From NCBI RefSeq assembly GCF_036898095.1, contig NC_090736.1:11196161-11260160 (forward strand): a DNA stretch of 64,000 bases, written 5' to 3'. The number at the start of each line of letters is the position of its first letter. Position 1 is the first letter of the stretch. The position numbers and the translations under genes are program-made. The DNA is from Palaemon carinicauda. Lineage: Eukaryota > Arthropoda > Malacostraca > Decapoda > Palaemonidae. Under the pieces are notes generated by a model. That model did no database searches, was not told where the DNA came from, and saw nothing but the letters and a program-made list of their open reading frames with translations. Shown piece by piece: positions 16,740-28,440 of this stretch.

Positions 16740-19700
16740 CCTAGCGTTTACGGCCTCGGCCGTTCCCTCTAGGATTTTTACCTCCTGCCCTGGAGGACTT
16801 CTTGCCCCTCCTGACCTTGGCAGGAAAGGGCTTAGACACCTTCTGCTTCACTGCTGTTGTCTTCTTTGTGTCCTTAGCTCGATGGGGCTGCTGGAGGTTT
16901 GTAAGGCCTCGATGTAACGGCCTTGTGGATGAGGGTGTCCTGATTGGACTTCCTCCACCTCTCAGCGGCTAGCTCCACGTCCTTTGGCTCAAAAAATCTC
17001 TTACCGAGAACAGAAGAGTGTCTGAGCCTGCTAACATCGAAACTGGGGACCTTCTGGTGAAACCTCTCAGCCACTGCCCCCCGACGCTTGAGAATCGTGT
17101 TGGCCCACAAGCTCGAGACTTGGTGGGCCAGAAACTCAATGGTCCGAGTGCCTGAGAGTAAGAATGTCTCCAGTGCCTTCCTGGTACTTTCTTTGGACAG
17201 ATCCTCAGAACGTACCAGGATCTCCAGAGACCCCAGCCAGATGTCAAGCCACGAAGTTGCCTGCATGGCACACTTCGCAACCTTCTCCTGGCTTACGATC
17301 TCAGTTGCAGAATAGGACACTTGCCGGTTGGAGTCTCTCTCAAGAGGGACTCCCCCAGTGAGTTCTTCCACAGAATGGTGAACTAGAAGACCCAAACAAG
17401 ACTCCTCTAGGATCTCAAAGTACCTCCTCTGATGTACTCGAGGAGGAGGGAGGAGGTTGTTACCGGCGCTGGATCTATTGGAGGAGGCTAGCTCAGAGAG
17501 CTGGCCCTTGACCTTGTCTCTGGCACTCTTCATCCCCTGTGACCAGGGCAAAGCTGCACTGGCCCTAGAGGGTTTCTGGGTGCCGTAGATTCAGTCCAGG
17601 ACCGTATCCTTTCCCTCACGCGGAGGAATCTCTGGGTCTGGGATCCCATTGAGGTTCCTCATGAGGGTCAGGACTTGCCAGAATGCATGTTCTGACTCTT
17701 GATGCTCTCCTCCTGACGGACTGGCAGCGAAGTCTCCCGTCCCCAGAGGCTCTTCCTGGGAAGACTCGCGGACGTTCTCCAAAGGTCTATCTGGTTCCTG
17801 TCTGGTCCTTGCGGAAGACTTGGGAACAGTCTTCGAGTCCTTCGGTTCCCTCCTAGGAGGGATACAGGACTCCAGCAATGATGGATGTAAGGCTTTCCCC
17901 ACCTCTGTACGAGAAGACTTCTCAGGGCAAGGCGGAGTTTCCCCCATTGGTGCGATGGGGGAACGGACCGGCTCTTCCGACTCTCCTGAGGATGGGTAAT
18001 ACTCATCCGCAGGGGAGGGAGAGAAAGTCTGAGGGGGGGAAGGAGCCTTACGTAAGGACTTGCGAGGAGACAGGATAGTCCTTGGAGAAGTTACCACGGA
18101 GGGGACTCCTCTCTTCCTCTTCAGGGGGGAGGAAGATGCCACTGATTTGTGGCCCAAGTCAGAGAGCACAGGCTTCATCGCCTGCATAAGCCCTCTGACA
18201 ATGGTGCCAAACCAGGGCTGCTGACTGACAGACGCGCTGTCAGATACTCCCTCTGGAGGGAAGGGGATCGTTCGATCCCTTGAAGGAGTCGACATATGAG
18301 GGTTCGCCTGTTGAGAAGCTGCAATAGAAGAAAAAGGAGTCCTTAGACCTGTCTGTAAACCTCCCTTCCTCCGCCGAGCGCACTGTTCTGCGCTTGCGGG
18401 GAGGGGAATGCGATGATGACCTGTCTGCCTGTAGCCCTGTTGGAACTTGAGCATGATCGCGTTGGCGATCGGGGCGCCGATCACGCTTGTGATCACGTGA
18501 TGAGCCCTGTTCTGGGTCACGTGTGAAGGAATCGTGCGCGACAGGATATTCGCGCTCGCGCGCACGTGCGAGGCTGAGGGCGCGGGCGCGGGCGCGTGGG
18601 TGCGCAGGAGAGGGCTCGGGCGCGTGGGCGGGTAGGAGACGGCGAGGGCGTATGGCGCGCAGGAGCTGGCATACAAGGCGGGGATGAAGGCTGGGTGCGA
18701 GGGCGCGCAGTAGATTGATGTACTACTGATGGGCGCGAGTGCGCAGCAGTTCGCGGGCGCGTGTCTGACACTGCAGGGTGTGGGCGCGATTGCGCAGTCT
18801 GGTGATAGCCCTAGGGCGAGTTGGCGCACAGGCGAGCGGTGCGCAGGTTGCGCAGCTGCCTTAGGCGATGGTAAGATAGCCGGGCGAACAGGTTGCGCAG
18901 GTGCCTTAGGCAATCGTAAGATGGCCAGGCGCGCAGGAGATCGTGGGCGCGAATCAGGATGCGGGCGCACAGGTGTGCGCTGTTGCGATGGGCGCGCAGC
19001 AGGAACTGAACGAGTGGGTGTGCGCTGTTGGGTTGGGCGCTACAGTAGTTGCGCGCAACTGGAACTTGGCGCGCAACTGGAAACTCGCGCGATACTGGAA
19101 CATTGCGCGCAGCTGGAAGTGAGTCCAGGGGAACCTGTGAGTGCCCCTGCGCTAGCTTAGGAACCTCCTGGACTGCGCGCTGAGATGTAGAAGCGCGTTG
19201 GCGAGCGCGTGTGCGCTATAACAGGAACTGCGCGAGGTTGGCGCGCATCACTCTTGGTAGTATAAGAGTGCTGGGGGTCTAGAGGCACCTGCGAGCGCCT
19301 GTGCGCTAACTTAGGTGCCTCTTGGACAGTGCGATGGTCAGGAACTGCCGGGCGCTTATGCGCAGACGAGCGCGTGTGCGCAGGTGGGCACGGGCGCGCT
19401 AACTCAGGAACTGCTGATGGGCGTGGGCGTGCCGAAGGTTGTGGGCGCGCAGGGGAACCCTGATGCGTAATTGGAACATTTGCGCGCACGCGCGTAGGTG
19501 AGCGCAGTGGCGCTAAATCAGGATCAGCAGCAGTAACAGCAGAAAGGCGCGCAGGTATAACCTGACGCACAAGGGTTAGATGCACAGTTTTGCGATCACT
19601 ACCCTTTTGCCCCGAAGGGACCAGTGCCTGCGCAATGACAGGTTTAGATGGCACGTAGCGCGCATCATCCTTGAAGGGTGACGGCAGGTCAGCAGGTCTC

Positions 19701-20720
19701 AGGATAGTGTCCCGAAGGACGACCATCTTCCGACGGGGATCGCGAACGATCCCTGGAGAGGTTTAAGGTGGTATCTGGCAGGAACGGTGAACGGTGAGTT
19801 GTCTCCTTCGCAGAGGACTGCGGGGATGACGAGCCGAAGAGGCGCCTCCTAATACCCTTGTGAGGAGAAGGAAGACCTCTATGGCGAAGGGGAGGACGAG
19901 CCTTCTGCCTTATACGCCCACGAGGGGCCGTTGGATCAGCAAGCTGACCTTCATAAGGCCTCCTCAGAGGAGTCTCTGTCAGTGAACTCCCCCGAGGGGT
20001 AGAATCACCTGCAGGAGAGACCGTAGGACTTAGTTCCTCCCTCGAAGGATGTTCGGAGGGGGAACCTAAGCCTTCAGCTACCTCAGCAACAACAGGCACA
20101 GGTGTTTGAACAGAAACACTCGATGCCTCCGTTACAACAACGTCAACCACAGACAAGGGATCTATCCCTGCTGTCGTCAGCGATTGTTTAACGCCTGCAC
20201 CTAGTTTGATCATGTCAAACAGGGCTTCCCTGGAGGGCGAACCCTGAAGCCCCAAGGAAGCCTAAAGCTGTAATAAATCAGAGTTATTCACAGACAAATG
20301 AGAAACAATATCCTCCTCCGGGGGAGGAAGGGCAGCTGCCTCGCTATGGGAGGCAACTACCTCTCCTGCACCCCAGGAACGGTCAACAGCAATACGGTCT
20401 ACGCTACCACTCGCCGGCCTCTCGGAAGAAACCGATCGAGTGGGAGCTCCGGAGGAGGAAAGGGCTACAGAAGAAGAAGCCTTGGAATTTTCTCTCTTCA
20501 GAGAAACCTCTGAAGGAGAAATATCCCTTTTAGACTTCTTCTTGCGGCGCCGGGCAAACCTCTCCCACTGGGAGGTAGACCACTACCTACACTCAATACA
20601 TACGTTAGACTTATCTCACCGTTGGCCCCTACACTGAGGACATAAGGAGTGAGGATCGGTGTCCGTGGCCGACATAAAGGTACCACAAGGGCGGCCGGGA
20701 AGTCCAAATGCACGTACGCA
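16740..20720 (-). pseudogene. gag-like gene of F3-2
   Basis: The N-terminus at about 20570-20700 has the Cys/His cluster shared with family 1: DPHSLCPQCRG, then CIEC. It is now broken by stops. A Pro/Ala/Arg-rich middle is encoded by GCGCGC-rich DNA (18430-19700). The conserved C-terminal capsid-like region is at 16874-17551. The last exon-like stretch ends in a basic tail (RAGGKNPRGNGRGRKR). The long frames 17591-18970 and 16874-17551 are one frame separated by a single TGA at 17591-17593. F3-1 has CAA at that codon, which suggests an ancestral CGA that decayed differently in each copy. Other breaks lie near 19157 and 19700. Confidence 0.65.
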
Positions 20721-20998
20721 TAATAAAAGGATAGAGGCCAACTTCAAACACACACTGGAAGAAAAAGCAAAACAGATTATGGCAGTCAAAACGAAGGAGA
20801 GCGCAGACACGTCTGTCGTCTCTCCGAGCCAAAAGCAAAGTGAAGCACTCACTGTGTGTGAGGGGGAGGGGTAGCAAGCTACCCCTCCCTACCCTCCCCG
20901 CTAACTAGCAGTGGGGTAGTAAACCCTCGTTAAAATTCTTATGGCTCGTCATTCAGCTCCGCCAAAGAAATTACCCTATGTAAATAGCGTGGTTTGTA
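20721..20998 (-). other. 5' leader or terminal region of F3-2
   Basis: Non-coding sequence upstream of family 3 gag, ending near gtggtttgtatttcag. The partner end is missing, so the ITR cannot be verified. Confidence 0.35.
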
Positions 20999-21613
20999 TT
21001 TCAGTTACGAAACAAATGACATACACAAGTGTCGTCGCAAAAGGCTAGCGCACGACCACATGCCAACTTGTCCGGCTGCCTCTTTTCCATAACATTAGAA
21101 AACTCCTGCCACTTTGCTAATATGTTTCTGATTTCCTTCTTTATAGCACCCTTCTGCTTGAGGATGGTACATATTGTTGATGTACTCCTCTCATATTGGC
21201 AAGCCAGCTCAGTCACTCGTATATCACTCTCATGTTTTTTTTATTATTTCATGCTTTATCACAATTGTCCTCATACGCTTTTTCTTTTCACTGCCCTTGT
21301 TTACACTCGCTTGCTTTGGACCCATTGTTTATTTACTCATTTCTGTACTGATTACCGCAAAAAAGACAAAATATGCAAACACTACAGCCGATGCTCAGAG
21401 ATAACTTTATGCGACGAAGATCCGACGGGAAAGAGCAAGCGATGCTGTCCTCGTGAGCAGCTTCTCGCATACTCGGCCACTTAGCAGCCACATAGGGAAC
21501 CGTCTCCTATCCTCGTATCTCAAATTTGTCTTGTATCACGGGGCAAAGATTTGCTCGAAACTTCCCTCGTATATCAAATTTCTCGTATGTTGAGGTATTA
21601 CTGTAATGCTAAA
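20999..21613 (-). mobile_element. Tigger/pogo-like transposon, internally deleted
   Basis: The right terminus, reverse complemented, begins TACAGTAATACCTCAACATA (TA plus CAGT plus ACCTC), typical of Tigger-type elements. Inside is a transposase remnant on the minus strand (21001-21325). The left terminus is not present next to family 3. Confidence 0.65.
21001..21325 (-). pseudogene. Tigger-like transposase remnant
   Basis: It starts MGPKQAS at 21325 with a Lys/Arg-rich N-terminus. After one indel near 21220 it reads VTELACQYERSTSTICTILKQ, the CENP-B/Brinker-like helix-turn-helix that binds the transposon ends. This joins abruptly to ILAKWQEFSNVMEK..., which I recognise, from general family knowledge, as resembling the far C-terminus of such transposases. 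The DDE catalytic core is absent. It cannot be autonomous. Confidence 0.6.
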
Positions 21614-22492
21614 ACTAACCTTTTTTTCTCTATACATTATCCTCTGGGATGCATAATAAATCCAGGGAAAAATTGCACAAAATGTGGGGAGAATTTTTCC
21701 TAAGTTAGGAGAGACATTTCCTCTACGGCAATGAGCTCTTTATCTCACTTTCTTACACAAACACTACTAGTTCCAATTACAGTTTATTGGCTGAGAGCTG
21801 CGACATCATTATGACCAATTACGAACTACTTCCGTTGAAAACCAAGTTTTACTACGATTTGAAGGGATTAAGAAAATTACCGCTTAACGTCCACAGGTAT
21901 CTGTGTTTACTTGGAATTGTGAAAGAAAAACCGGCATTCAGTTCCTTTGTTGCTATGTTACATGTCGGACGTCCCTTGTGGAGCAGAAAAGTAACAAAGT
22001 ATAATAGGTAATCTTTTGGCTATTTCGATGCTATAGCCAAGTTTCACGATACTAATGGCGTAGTGAATAATTTTTTAAAGCTCTTTGTGCTATACCTTAA
22101 AGGTTAAAGTGTTCCGAGTGCAATTCTGACTTAGTTTTTAGGGAAGACCATCATATTTGCTACTGGAACGCTTCTGTAAATATTGCCAAGGCAGAAAAAA
22201 AGATGTAGGTGTCAATCATAAGGTAAGGAATTATTTGCAGTTTACTTTGTCATCATGTAAGGATTTATTAGGGCATTACTTTTAGTTTGTGACCTGGGAA
22301 GAGGGGCCATGGGGACTTTCCCCGGCTAGGGGTTGTGACCTGGAAACTACTAGGTTAGGTTAACTGTAGGACGGTTTATTTGCAGTGAAAATAAAGGTCA
22401 ACCTCGTTGAAGTAAATCCTTTACTGTACTTAGAAATATTGTCCCGTATTTTTTTTTTATAAATATTGTCCCGTATTTTTTTTTTATAAATA
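21614..22492. other. unassigned DNA
   Basis: AT-rich, with no recognised gene. A plus-strand open frame of 74 codons (21787-22011) has no family I can name. A 27-bp unit around aaatattgtcccgtatt plus a T-run is present twice at 22432-22490, just before F1-B. Confidence 0.5.
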
Positions 22493-22690
22493 TGTTATTT
22501 TTATTAGTAAAATAAATTTTTGAATATACTTACCCGATAATCATGTAGCTGTCAACTCCGTTGCCCGACAGAATTCTATGGAGGGATACGCCAGCTATCA
22601 CAATACTAGAAGGGGGTGTATTTACCAGCGCCACCTGTGGCCAGGTACTCAAGTACTTCTTGTTGACACCTCCTCAATTATTCCTCGGTC
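22493..22690. repeat. left inverted terminal repeat of F1-B
   Basis: Reverse complement of 28945-29099 from cttacccgataatc through cctcaattattcctc with no difference seen. Outward GTAAGT lies on the minus strand at 22533-22528. Confidence 0.85.
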
Positions 22691-22734
22691 CACTGGTTCT
22701 CTATGGGGAGGAAGGGAGGGTCGATTAAATCATG

Positions 22735-22825
22735 ATTATCGGGTAAGTATATTCAAAAATTTATTTTACTAATAAAAATAACATTTTTCAATATTAAACT
22801 TACCCGATAATCATGTAGCTGATTC
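22735..22825. repeat. internal complementary region of F1-B
   Basis: Contains the complement of the left end (aataaaaataaca) directly followed by the complement of the right end (tttttcaatattaaac). Confidence 0.8.
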
Positions 22826-23207
22826 ACACCCAGGGGGGTGGGTGAAAAACCAGTGTACAAGACTAAAGGATAGCTAAGTATCCCGTATTTCATATAATCA
22901 GTTATCCACAATAACAATGAAATAATAAGTACCTGGTAAGGAAGTCGACTTGAACCGTTACTCTGCCTTTAATAAGATCGTCTTCCTTACTGAGTGCAGC
23001 GTTCCTCTTGGGAGGCTGAATCAACTCAAAGGTGCTAAAGTATACAGGGCTGCAACCCATACTAAAGGACCTCATCACAACCTTTAACCTCGGCGTTTCT
23101 CAAGAAAGAATTGACCACCCGCCAAATCAACAAGGATGTGGAAGGCTTCTTAGCCGACCGTACAACCCATAAAAAGTATTCAAGAGAAAGGTTAAAAAGT
23201 TATGGGA
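22826..23207 (-). other. 3' untranslated region of F1-B
   Basis: Non-coding, nearly identical to 29813-30207 of F1-C. Confidence 0.6.
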
Positions 23208-25364
23208 TTATGGGAATGTAGTGGCTGAGCCCTCACCTACTACTGCATTCGTTGCTACGAATGGTCCCAGGGTGTAGCAGTACTCGTAAAGAGACTGGAC
23301 ATCTTTGAGATAGAATGATGCGAACACTGACTTGCTTCTCCAATAGGTTGCATCCATAACACTCTGCAGAGAACGGTTCTGTTTGAAGGCCACTGAAGTA
23401 GCCACAGCTCTCACTTCATGTGTCCTTACCTTCAGCAAAGCAAGGTCTTCTTCCTTCAGATGAGAATTTGCTTCTCTAATCAGAAGCCTGATGTAGTAAG
23501 AAACTGCGTTCTTAGACATTGGTAGAGAAGGCTTCTTGATAGCACACCATAAGGCTTCTGATTGTCCTCGTAATGGTTTTGACCTTCTTAGATAGTACTT
23601 AAGAGCTCTAACTGGGCAAAGTACTCTCTCCAGTTCGTTCCCCACCATGTTGGACAGGCTTGGGATCTCGAACGACTTAGGCCAAGGACGGGAAGGAAGC
23701 TCGTTTTTAGCCAAAAAACCGAGCTGCAAGGAACATGTAGCCGTTTCAGATGTGAAACCTATGTTCCTGCTGAAGGCGTGGATCTCACTTACTCTTTTAG
23801 CTGTTGCTAAGCACACGAGGAAAAGAGTTTTTAATGTGAGGTCCTTAAAAGAGGCTGATTGGAGCGGTTCAAATCTTGATGACATTAGGAACCTTAGGAC
23901 CACGTCTAGATTCCAGCCTGGAGTGGACAACCGACGTTCCTTTGAGGTCTCAAAAGACCTAAGGAGGTCCTGTAGATCTTTGTTGGAGGAAAGATCCAAG
24001 CCTCTGTGGCGGAAAACCGCTGCCAACATACTTCTGTAACCCTAGATCGTAGGAGCTGATAGGGATCTTACGTTCCTTAGATGTAACAGGAAGTCAGCAA
24101 TCTGGGTTACAGTGGTACTGGTTGAGGAAACTGCATTGGCCTTGCACCAGCTTCGGAAGACTTCCCATTTAGACTGATAGACTCTGAGAGTGGATGTCGT
24201 CCTTGCTCTGGCAATCGCTCTGGCTGCCTCCTTCGAAAAGCCTCTAGCTCTTGAGAGTCTTTCGATAGTCTGAAGGCAGTCAGACGAAGAGCGTGGAGGT
24301 TTGGGTGTACCTTCTTTACGTGAGGTTGACGCAGAAGGTCCACTCTTAGAGGAAGAGTCCTGGGAACGTCGACCAGCCATTGCAGTACCTCGGTGAACCA
24401 TTCTCTCGCGGGCCAGAGGGGAGCAACCAACGTCAGCCGTGTCCCTTTGTGAGAGGCGAACTTCTGAAGTACCCTGTTGACAATCTTGAACGGCGGGAAT
24501 GCATACAGGTCGAGATGGGACCAATCCAGCAGAAAGGCATCCACGTGAACTGCTGCTGGGTCTGGAATCGGAGAACAATACAAGAGGAGTCTCTTGGTCA
24601 TCGAGGTAGCGAATAGATCTATGGTTGGCTGACCCCACAGGGCCCAAAGTCTGCTGCAAACATTCTTGTGAAGGGTCCACTCTGTGGGGATGACCTGACC
24701 CTTCCAGCTGAGGCGATCTGCCATGACATTCATATCGCCCTGAATGAGCCTCGTTACCAGCGTGAGCTTTCGATCTTTTGACCAAATGAGGAGGTCCCTT
24801 GCGATCTCGAACAACTTCCTCGAATGAGTCCCTCCCTGCTTGGAGATGTAAGCCAAGGCTGTGGTGTTGTCGGAGTTCACCTCCACCACCTTGTTTAGCT
24901 GGAGGGACTTGAAGTTTATCAAGGCCAGATGAACTGCCAACAACTCCTTGCAATTGATGTGAAGTGTCCTTTGCTCCTGATTCCATGTTCCCGAGCATTC
25001 CTGTCCGTCCAGTGTCGCACCCCAGCCCGTGTCCGATGCGTCCGAGAAGAGACGGTGGTCGGGGGTCTGAACAGCCAATGGTAGACCTTCCTTGAGAAGA
25101 ATGCTGTTCTTCCACCACGTTAGAGTAGACCTCATCTCTTCGGAAACAGGAACTGAGACCGTCTCTAGCGTCATGTCCTTTATCCAGTGAGCAGCTAGAT
25201 GATACTGAAGGGGGCGGAGGTGGAGTCTCCCTAACTCGATGAACAGGGCCAGCGATGAAAGTGTCCCTGTTAGACTCATCCACTGCCTGACTAAGCATCG
25301 GTTCCTTCTCAGCATGCTCTGGATGCATTCTAGGGCTTGGAAGATCCTTGGGGCCGACGGACAA
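23208..25364 (-). pseudogene. tyrosine recombinase ORF of F1-B
   Basis: Same frame throughout, broken by one TAG at 24042-24044 inside the N-terminal part of the recombinase, where F1-A and F1-C read lysine. The catalytic residues are all retained: R in ATAKRVSEIHAFS, H and R in RTHEVRAVATS, W in TYWRS, Y in SFYLKDV. The upstream part (24310-25364) overlaps RT/RNase H in another frame, as in F1-A and F1-C. Confidence 0.8.
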
Positions 25365-25591
25365 GTCCGAAAAGCTCGACTCTGAAGATCCATACCCAAG
25401 GAGACAATGGTCTGGGATGGAACGAGCTGAGACTCCTCAAAATTGACCAGGAGGCCCAGTTCCTTGGTCAGATCCATAGTCCATTTGAAAATCTCCAGAC
25501 AGCGACGACTTGTGGGAGCTCTTAAAAGCCAGTCGTCTGACGGAGCCGGACACAAGATCATGATACTGCTGCACAGTCTGTGAACTGTCAA
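24107..25591 (-). pseudogene. 5'-truncated RT/RNase H of F1-B
   Basis: Open for about 494 codons but begins in the RT active site. The YLDDW motif is altered to a sequence ending SDDWLLRAPTSRR, and the fingers and palm before it are missing. RNase H is complete (FSDASDTGWGATL, CKELLAVHLAL, NSDNTTALAY, MADRLS). The DLFATSMTKR...YAFPPF segment follows. Loss of the RT N-terminus makes it non-functional. Confidence 0.8.
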
Positions 25592-26145
25592 TCATGGGCA
25601 AGCGAGGAAGTACAGTGACAACCCGAATCTGTCTAGACTGTCTGGGTCGTACAGACAACTCCTTAACGGGTTGCTGAGGTTGCCGCACTGCGTCACAACA
25701 AGTCACTTCTGTTGGTTGTTGAACGTCTTCCCCGTGACACATTGACTCCGTAAACAAAAAATCCTCTAACAAGGACTAAGCTTGGACTGCATGTCATGCA
25801 ACACAGCTCAAGGTCTATGGGAGCAGGTGTGGTAACAGACGGGATTAGCGACTGAAGTGGAACCATAACCTTCCCTGTAAGCATGTTATGCTTAAATAAA
25901 AGTCCATAAGAGGTAATGCAGCTAAAGGCTCCCTCCAAATGACAGAGTCCTCAAGGGAATATCAGAAGGAGGGAGAAAAGAACTTTCTCATCTACAGGGA
26001 CCTTATCCTAGAAAAGCTAAGTTCTCTGAGTGAGGGTTCACTGGTGCAAAAGCAGCAGACTAGAAGGCAACGTTATGAAACTGCTTGACAGTCTAGTGAG
26101 TTGGCAACAACCCAAGATGTGTGACTGAGAAGCATGCGGTAAGGT

Positions 26146-26340
26146 ATGCAGAGCATGATGTATGCAGAGTATGCTGTATGCAGAGCATGCTGTATGTAGA
26201 GCATGTTGTATGCAGAGCATGCTGAATGCAGAGCATGCTGTATGCAGAGCATGTTGTATGCAGAGCATGCTGAATGCAGAGCATGCTGTATGCTGAGCAT
26301 GTAGTAAGCAGAGCCTGCTGTAAGCAGAGCCTGCTGTAAG
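26146..26340. repeat. 16-bp minisatellite
   Basis: About twelve imperfect copies of gcagagcatgctgtat. Three units make 48 bases, so all three minus-strand frames stay open and read the same cyclic peptide (MLCIQHALHTACSAYS). Confidence 0.85.
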
Positions 26341-27062
26341 GAAAGCAGAGCGTGTGCATGGCGTTTAACATTTCTCAGAAATTCCATGACCAGTGCTAGA
26401 GTGCTTTATGCATGCTTGCATGGGGATTAAAAATCAACATAATGTTTACCTTACATTCATAACTCATGATTCATATTTTTGCCATGGTTTGAAAATGGAG
26501 GTAAGGTATGCTGAACAGCAGAGTCATAACGAGCTGGAACAACAATAGTTGTGGTTTCCTCTTCAAGACTCTGTTGAGGGAACACCTGAGGCTCAGTCTG
26601 CAAAGGCTGAATAAAAGACAAGCAGAAGGAAGGCGCATGGGTGGAGGAGGCTGACTCCTAGCATGAGTGGTTGAACCCAAGGGTTGCGCTTGCTGAGCGG
26701 TTGGAGGAAGCGGAGTAGCAAGTTCCAGTTCCTGTGGTGTGAGCGGAGCGCGATGAGGAAGAGGCTGCGCAGAACAAGGTAAATGTCTCGCAAGCTGAGG
26801 CTCCTGAGGCGCAAGGCTAAGGTGTTGTGGTGCTTGCCTTGTGGAGGGTTGAGCTCGCTGCAGCGAGAGCTGAGGAGACTGACTCATGGACGGGAGAGGT
26901 TGTTGTACCTCAACCGAGTGTTGCATCACTGGTGGAACAGCAAGTGGAGGCGGAGGAAGAGAGGTAAAATCCTCCTGATCCCATTGTAAAGGTTGCCTTA
27001 AGGAAGGCGGAGGCTGAACACCACTGGGAACAGCAAACTCAGCACGTGGCTCAACATCGTAC

Positions 27063-27650
27063 GCCTGGCAGGTGATACTGCGATCAGGCGGAGCGAGCGT
27101 AGTCGGAGGAGCAACACTCTCAGCCCGACACTCACGCATCAAGTCCGAAAGCTGTGCTTGCATGGACTGTAGTAGTAGAGTCCACAACATCATACGCCTG
27201 GCAGGTGGTACTGCGATCAGGCGGAGCGAGTGTAGGTGGAGGGAGTGTAGGCGGAGGCGGAGGAGCAACACTCTCAGCCCGACACTCACGCATCAAGTCC
27301 GAAAGCTGTGCTTGCATGGACTGTAGTAGAGTCCACAACATCGTACGCCTGGCAGGTGGTACTGCGATCAGGCGGAGCGAGTGTAGGCGGAGGGAGTGTA
27401 GGCGGAGGCGGAGGAGCAACACTCTCAGCCCGACACTCACGCATCAAGTCCGAAAGCTGTGCTTGCATGGACTGTAGTAGAGTCCACAACATCGTACGCC
27501 TGGCAGGTGGTACTGCGATCAGGCGGAGCGAGCATAGGCGGAGGGAGTGTAGGCGGAGGCGGATGCGCAACACTCTCAGCCCGACACTCACGCATCAAGT
27601 CCGAAAGCAGTGCTTGCATGGACTGTAGTAGAGTCCACCTGGGGTCGGCA
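27063..27650. repeat. 151-bp tandem repeat in gag of F1-B
   Basis: Four copies, the first shorter (about 133 bp), starting at gcctggcagg near 27063, 27196, 27347 and 27498. F1-C has one copy at about 34727. Since 151 is not a multiple of three, each unit shifts the reading frame and destroys gag. Confidence 0.85.
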
Positions 27651-28100
27651 GAAACTACAATAGGCTGAGGTAAAGCCTTAACAGTCGAGCTCTGTTGTGG
27701 CAGAACCTAACTCCTCTTAGGCGGAGTGCATTCAACTGATGACTGAGGAGAGTCAGAGCTAACCCAATGACTGTGAACTCTAACTTCGTACGTCTGGCAT
27801 AGGTCTGGACTTTACGTTTAAAAGGTCTTGAGACCTGAGACCAGCGTTTTCTCCCCTAAATTTCTTCTGCAGACGAGCAAAAATAAGGGCTCAATCGTCT
27901 GCGGGTGGGAGTGACGGTCTCGGTAAGACACGCCCACAACCACCGAGGATACTTCTGTGCGCCGATCAAGGCCTGCTGAACCCTTCTGCCCTTCGACATT
28001 GCTTCTCCCCTGGGCTTGGGAGCTTGCAAGAGGTCCCGGACTGGGAGGACGACTGGCGCGCACAAAAGTACCCTCACGCACAACACTGAAATACTTTGCG

Positions 28101-28409
28101 CTAATCACTTATCACTTTGATTTCTGTTTGCACTTATTTCACTGAACTCGAAACTTTAAGTGGTTTGTACCTGAAACACGCAATTCTATCCTTTCTCAAA
28201 AGTTAGTAATTGCGAAAACAGAATTACAATGTAACAGAAAAATCTAATGAAAGATAATTCAGTGGCTGGAAAGAGACTAAACACTAGATCACTCTAGAAA
28301 CGTTTAGTTTCTTCCCCTAAAGAGACTAGGGAGAAGAGCAAAAACGATAACGACGTTACTCGTACGCCTGGCAGGCTTGAATGAAACGTTTATCCTCTTC
28401 CTCCCTCCG

Positions 28410-28440
<31 letters not shown>

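Larger units (their letters stand above)
16436..20998 (-). mobile_element. family 3 DIRS-type element fragment F3-2
   Basis: Minus-strand 5' half of a second family 3 copy: the start of pol (16436-16735), a near-complete gag (16740-20720) and a 5' leader or terminal region up to about 20998. It lies head to tail with F3-1. The right boundary is approximate; it is set where Tigger-like sequence begins. Confidence 0.65.
25592..28100 (-). pseudogene. rearranged gag-like region of F1-B
   Basis: Gln/Pro/Leu-rich gag middle related to 34080-35300 of F1-C (for example the RPPSPGPLASSQAQGRSN segment). It has been expanded by 151-bp and 16-bp tandem repeats and lacks the capsid-like C-terminal domain. 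The segment nearest RT (25600-25770) encodes Gln/Arg-rich sequence fused by deletion to the RT remnant. There are many frame changes, so no intact product is expected. Confidence 0.65.

Noticed and set aside
21787..22011. 74-codon plus-strand frame as a host exon
   Set aside because: No recognisable family, no supporting splice structure beyond chance; left as unassigned.
26146..27650. CRISPR-like array
   Set aside because: The repeats are contiguous without unique spacers and lie in a retrotransposon gag of a eukaryote.
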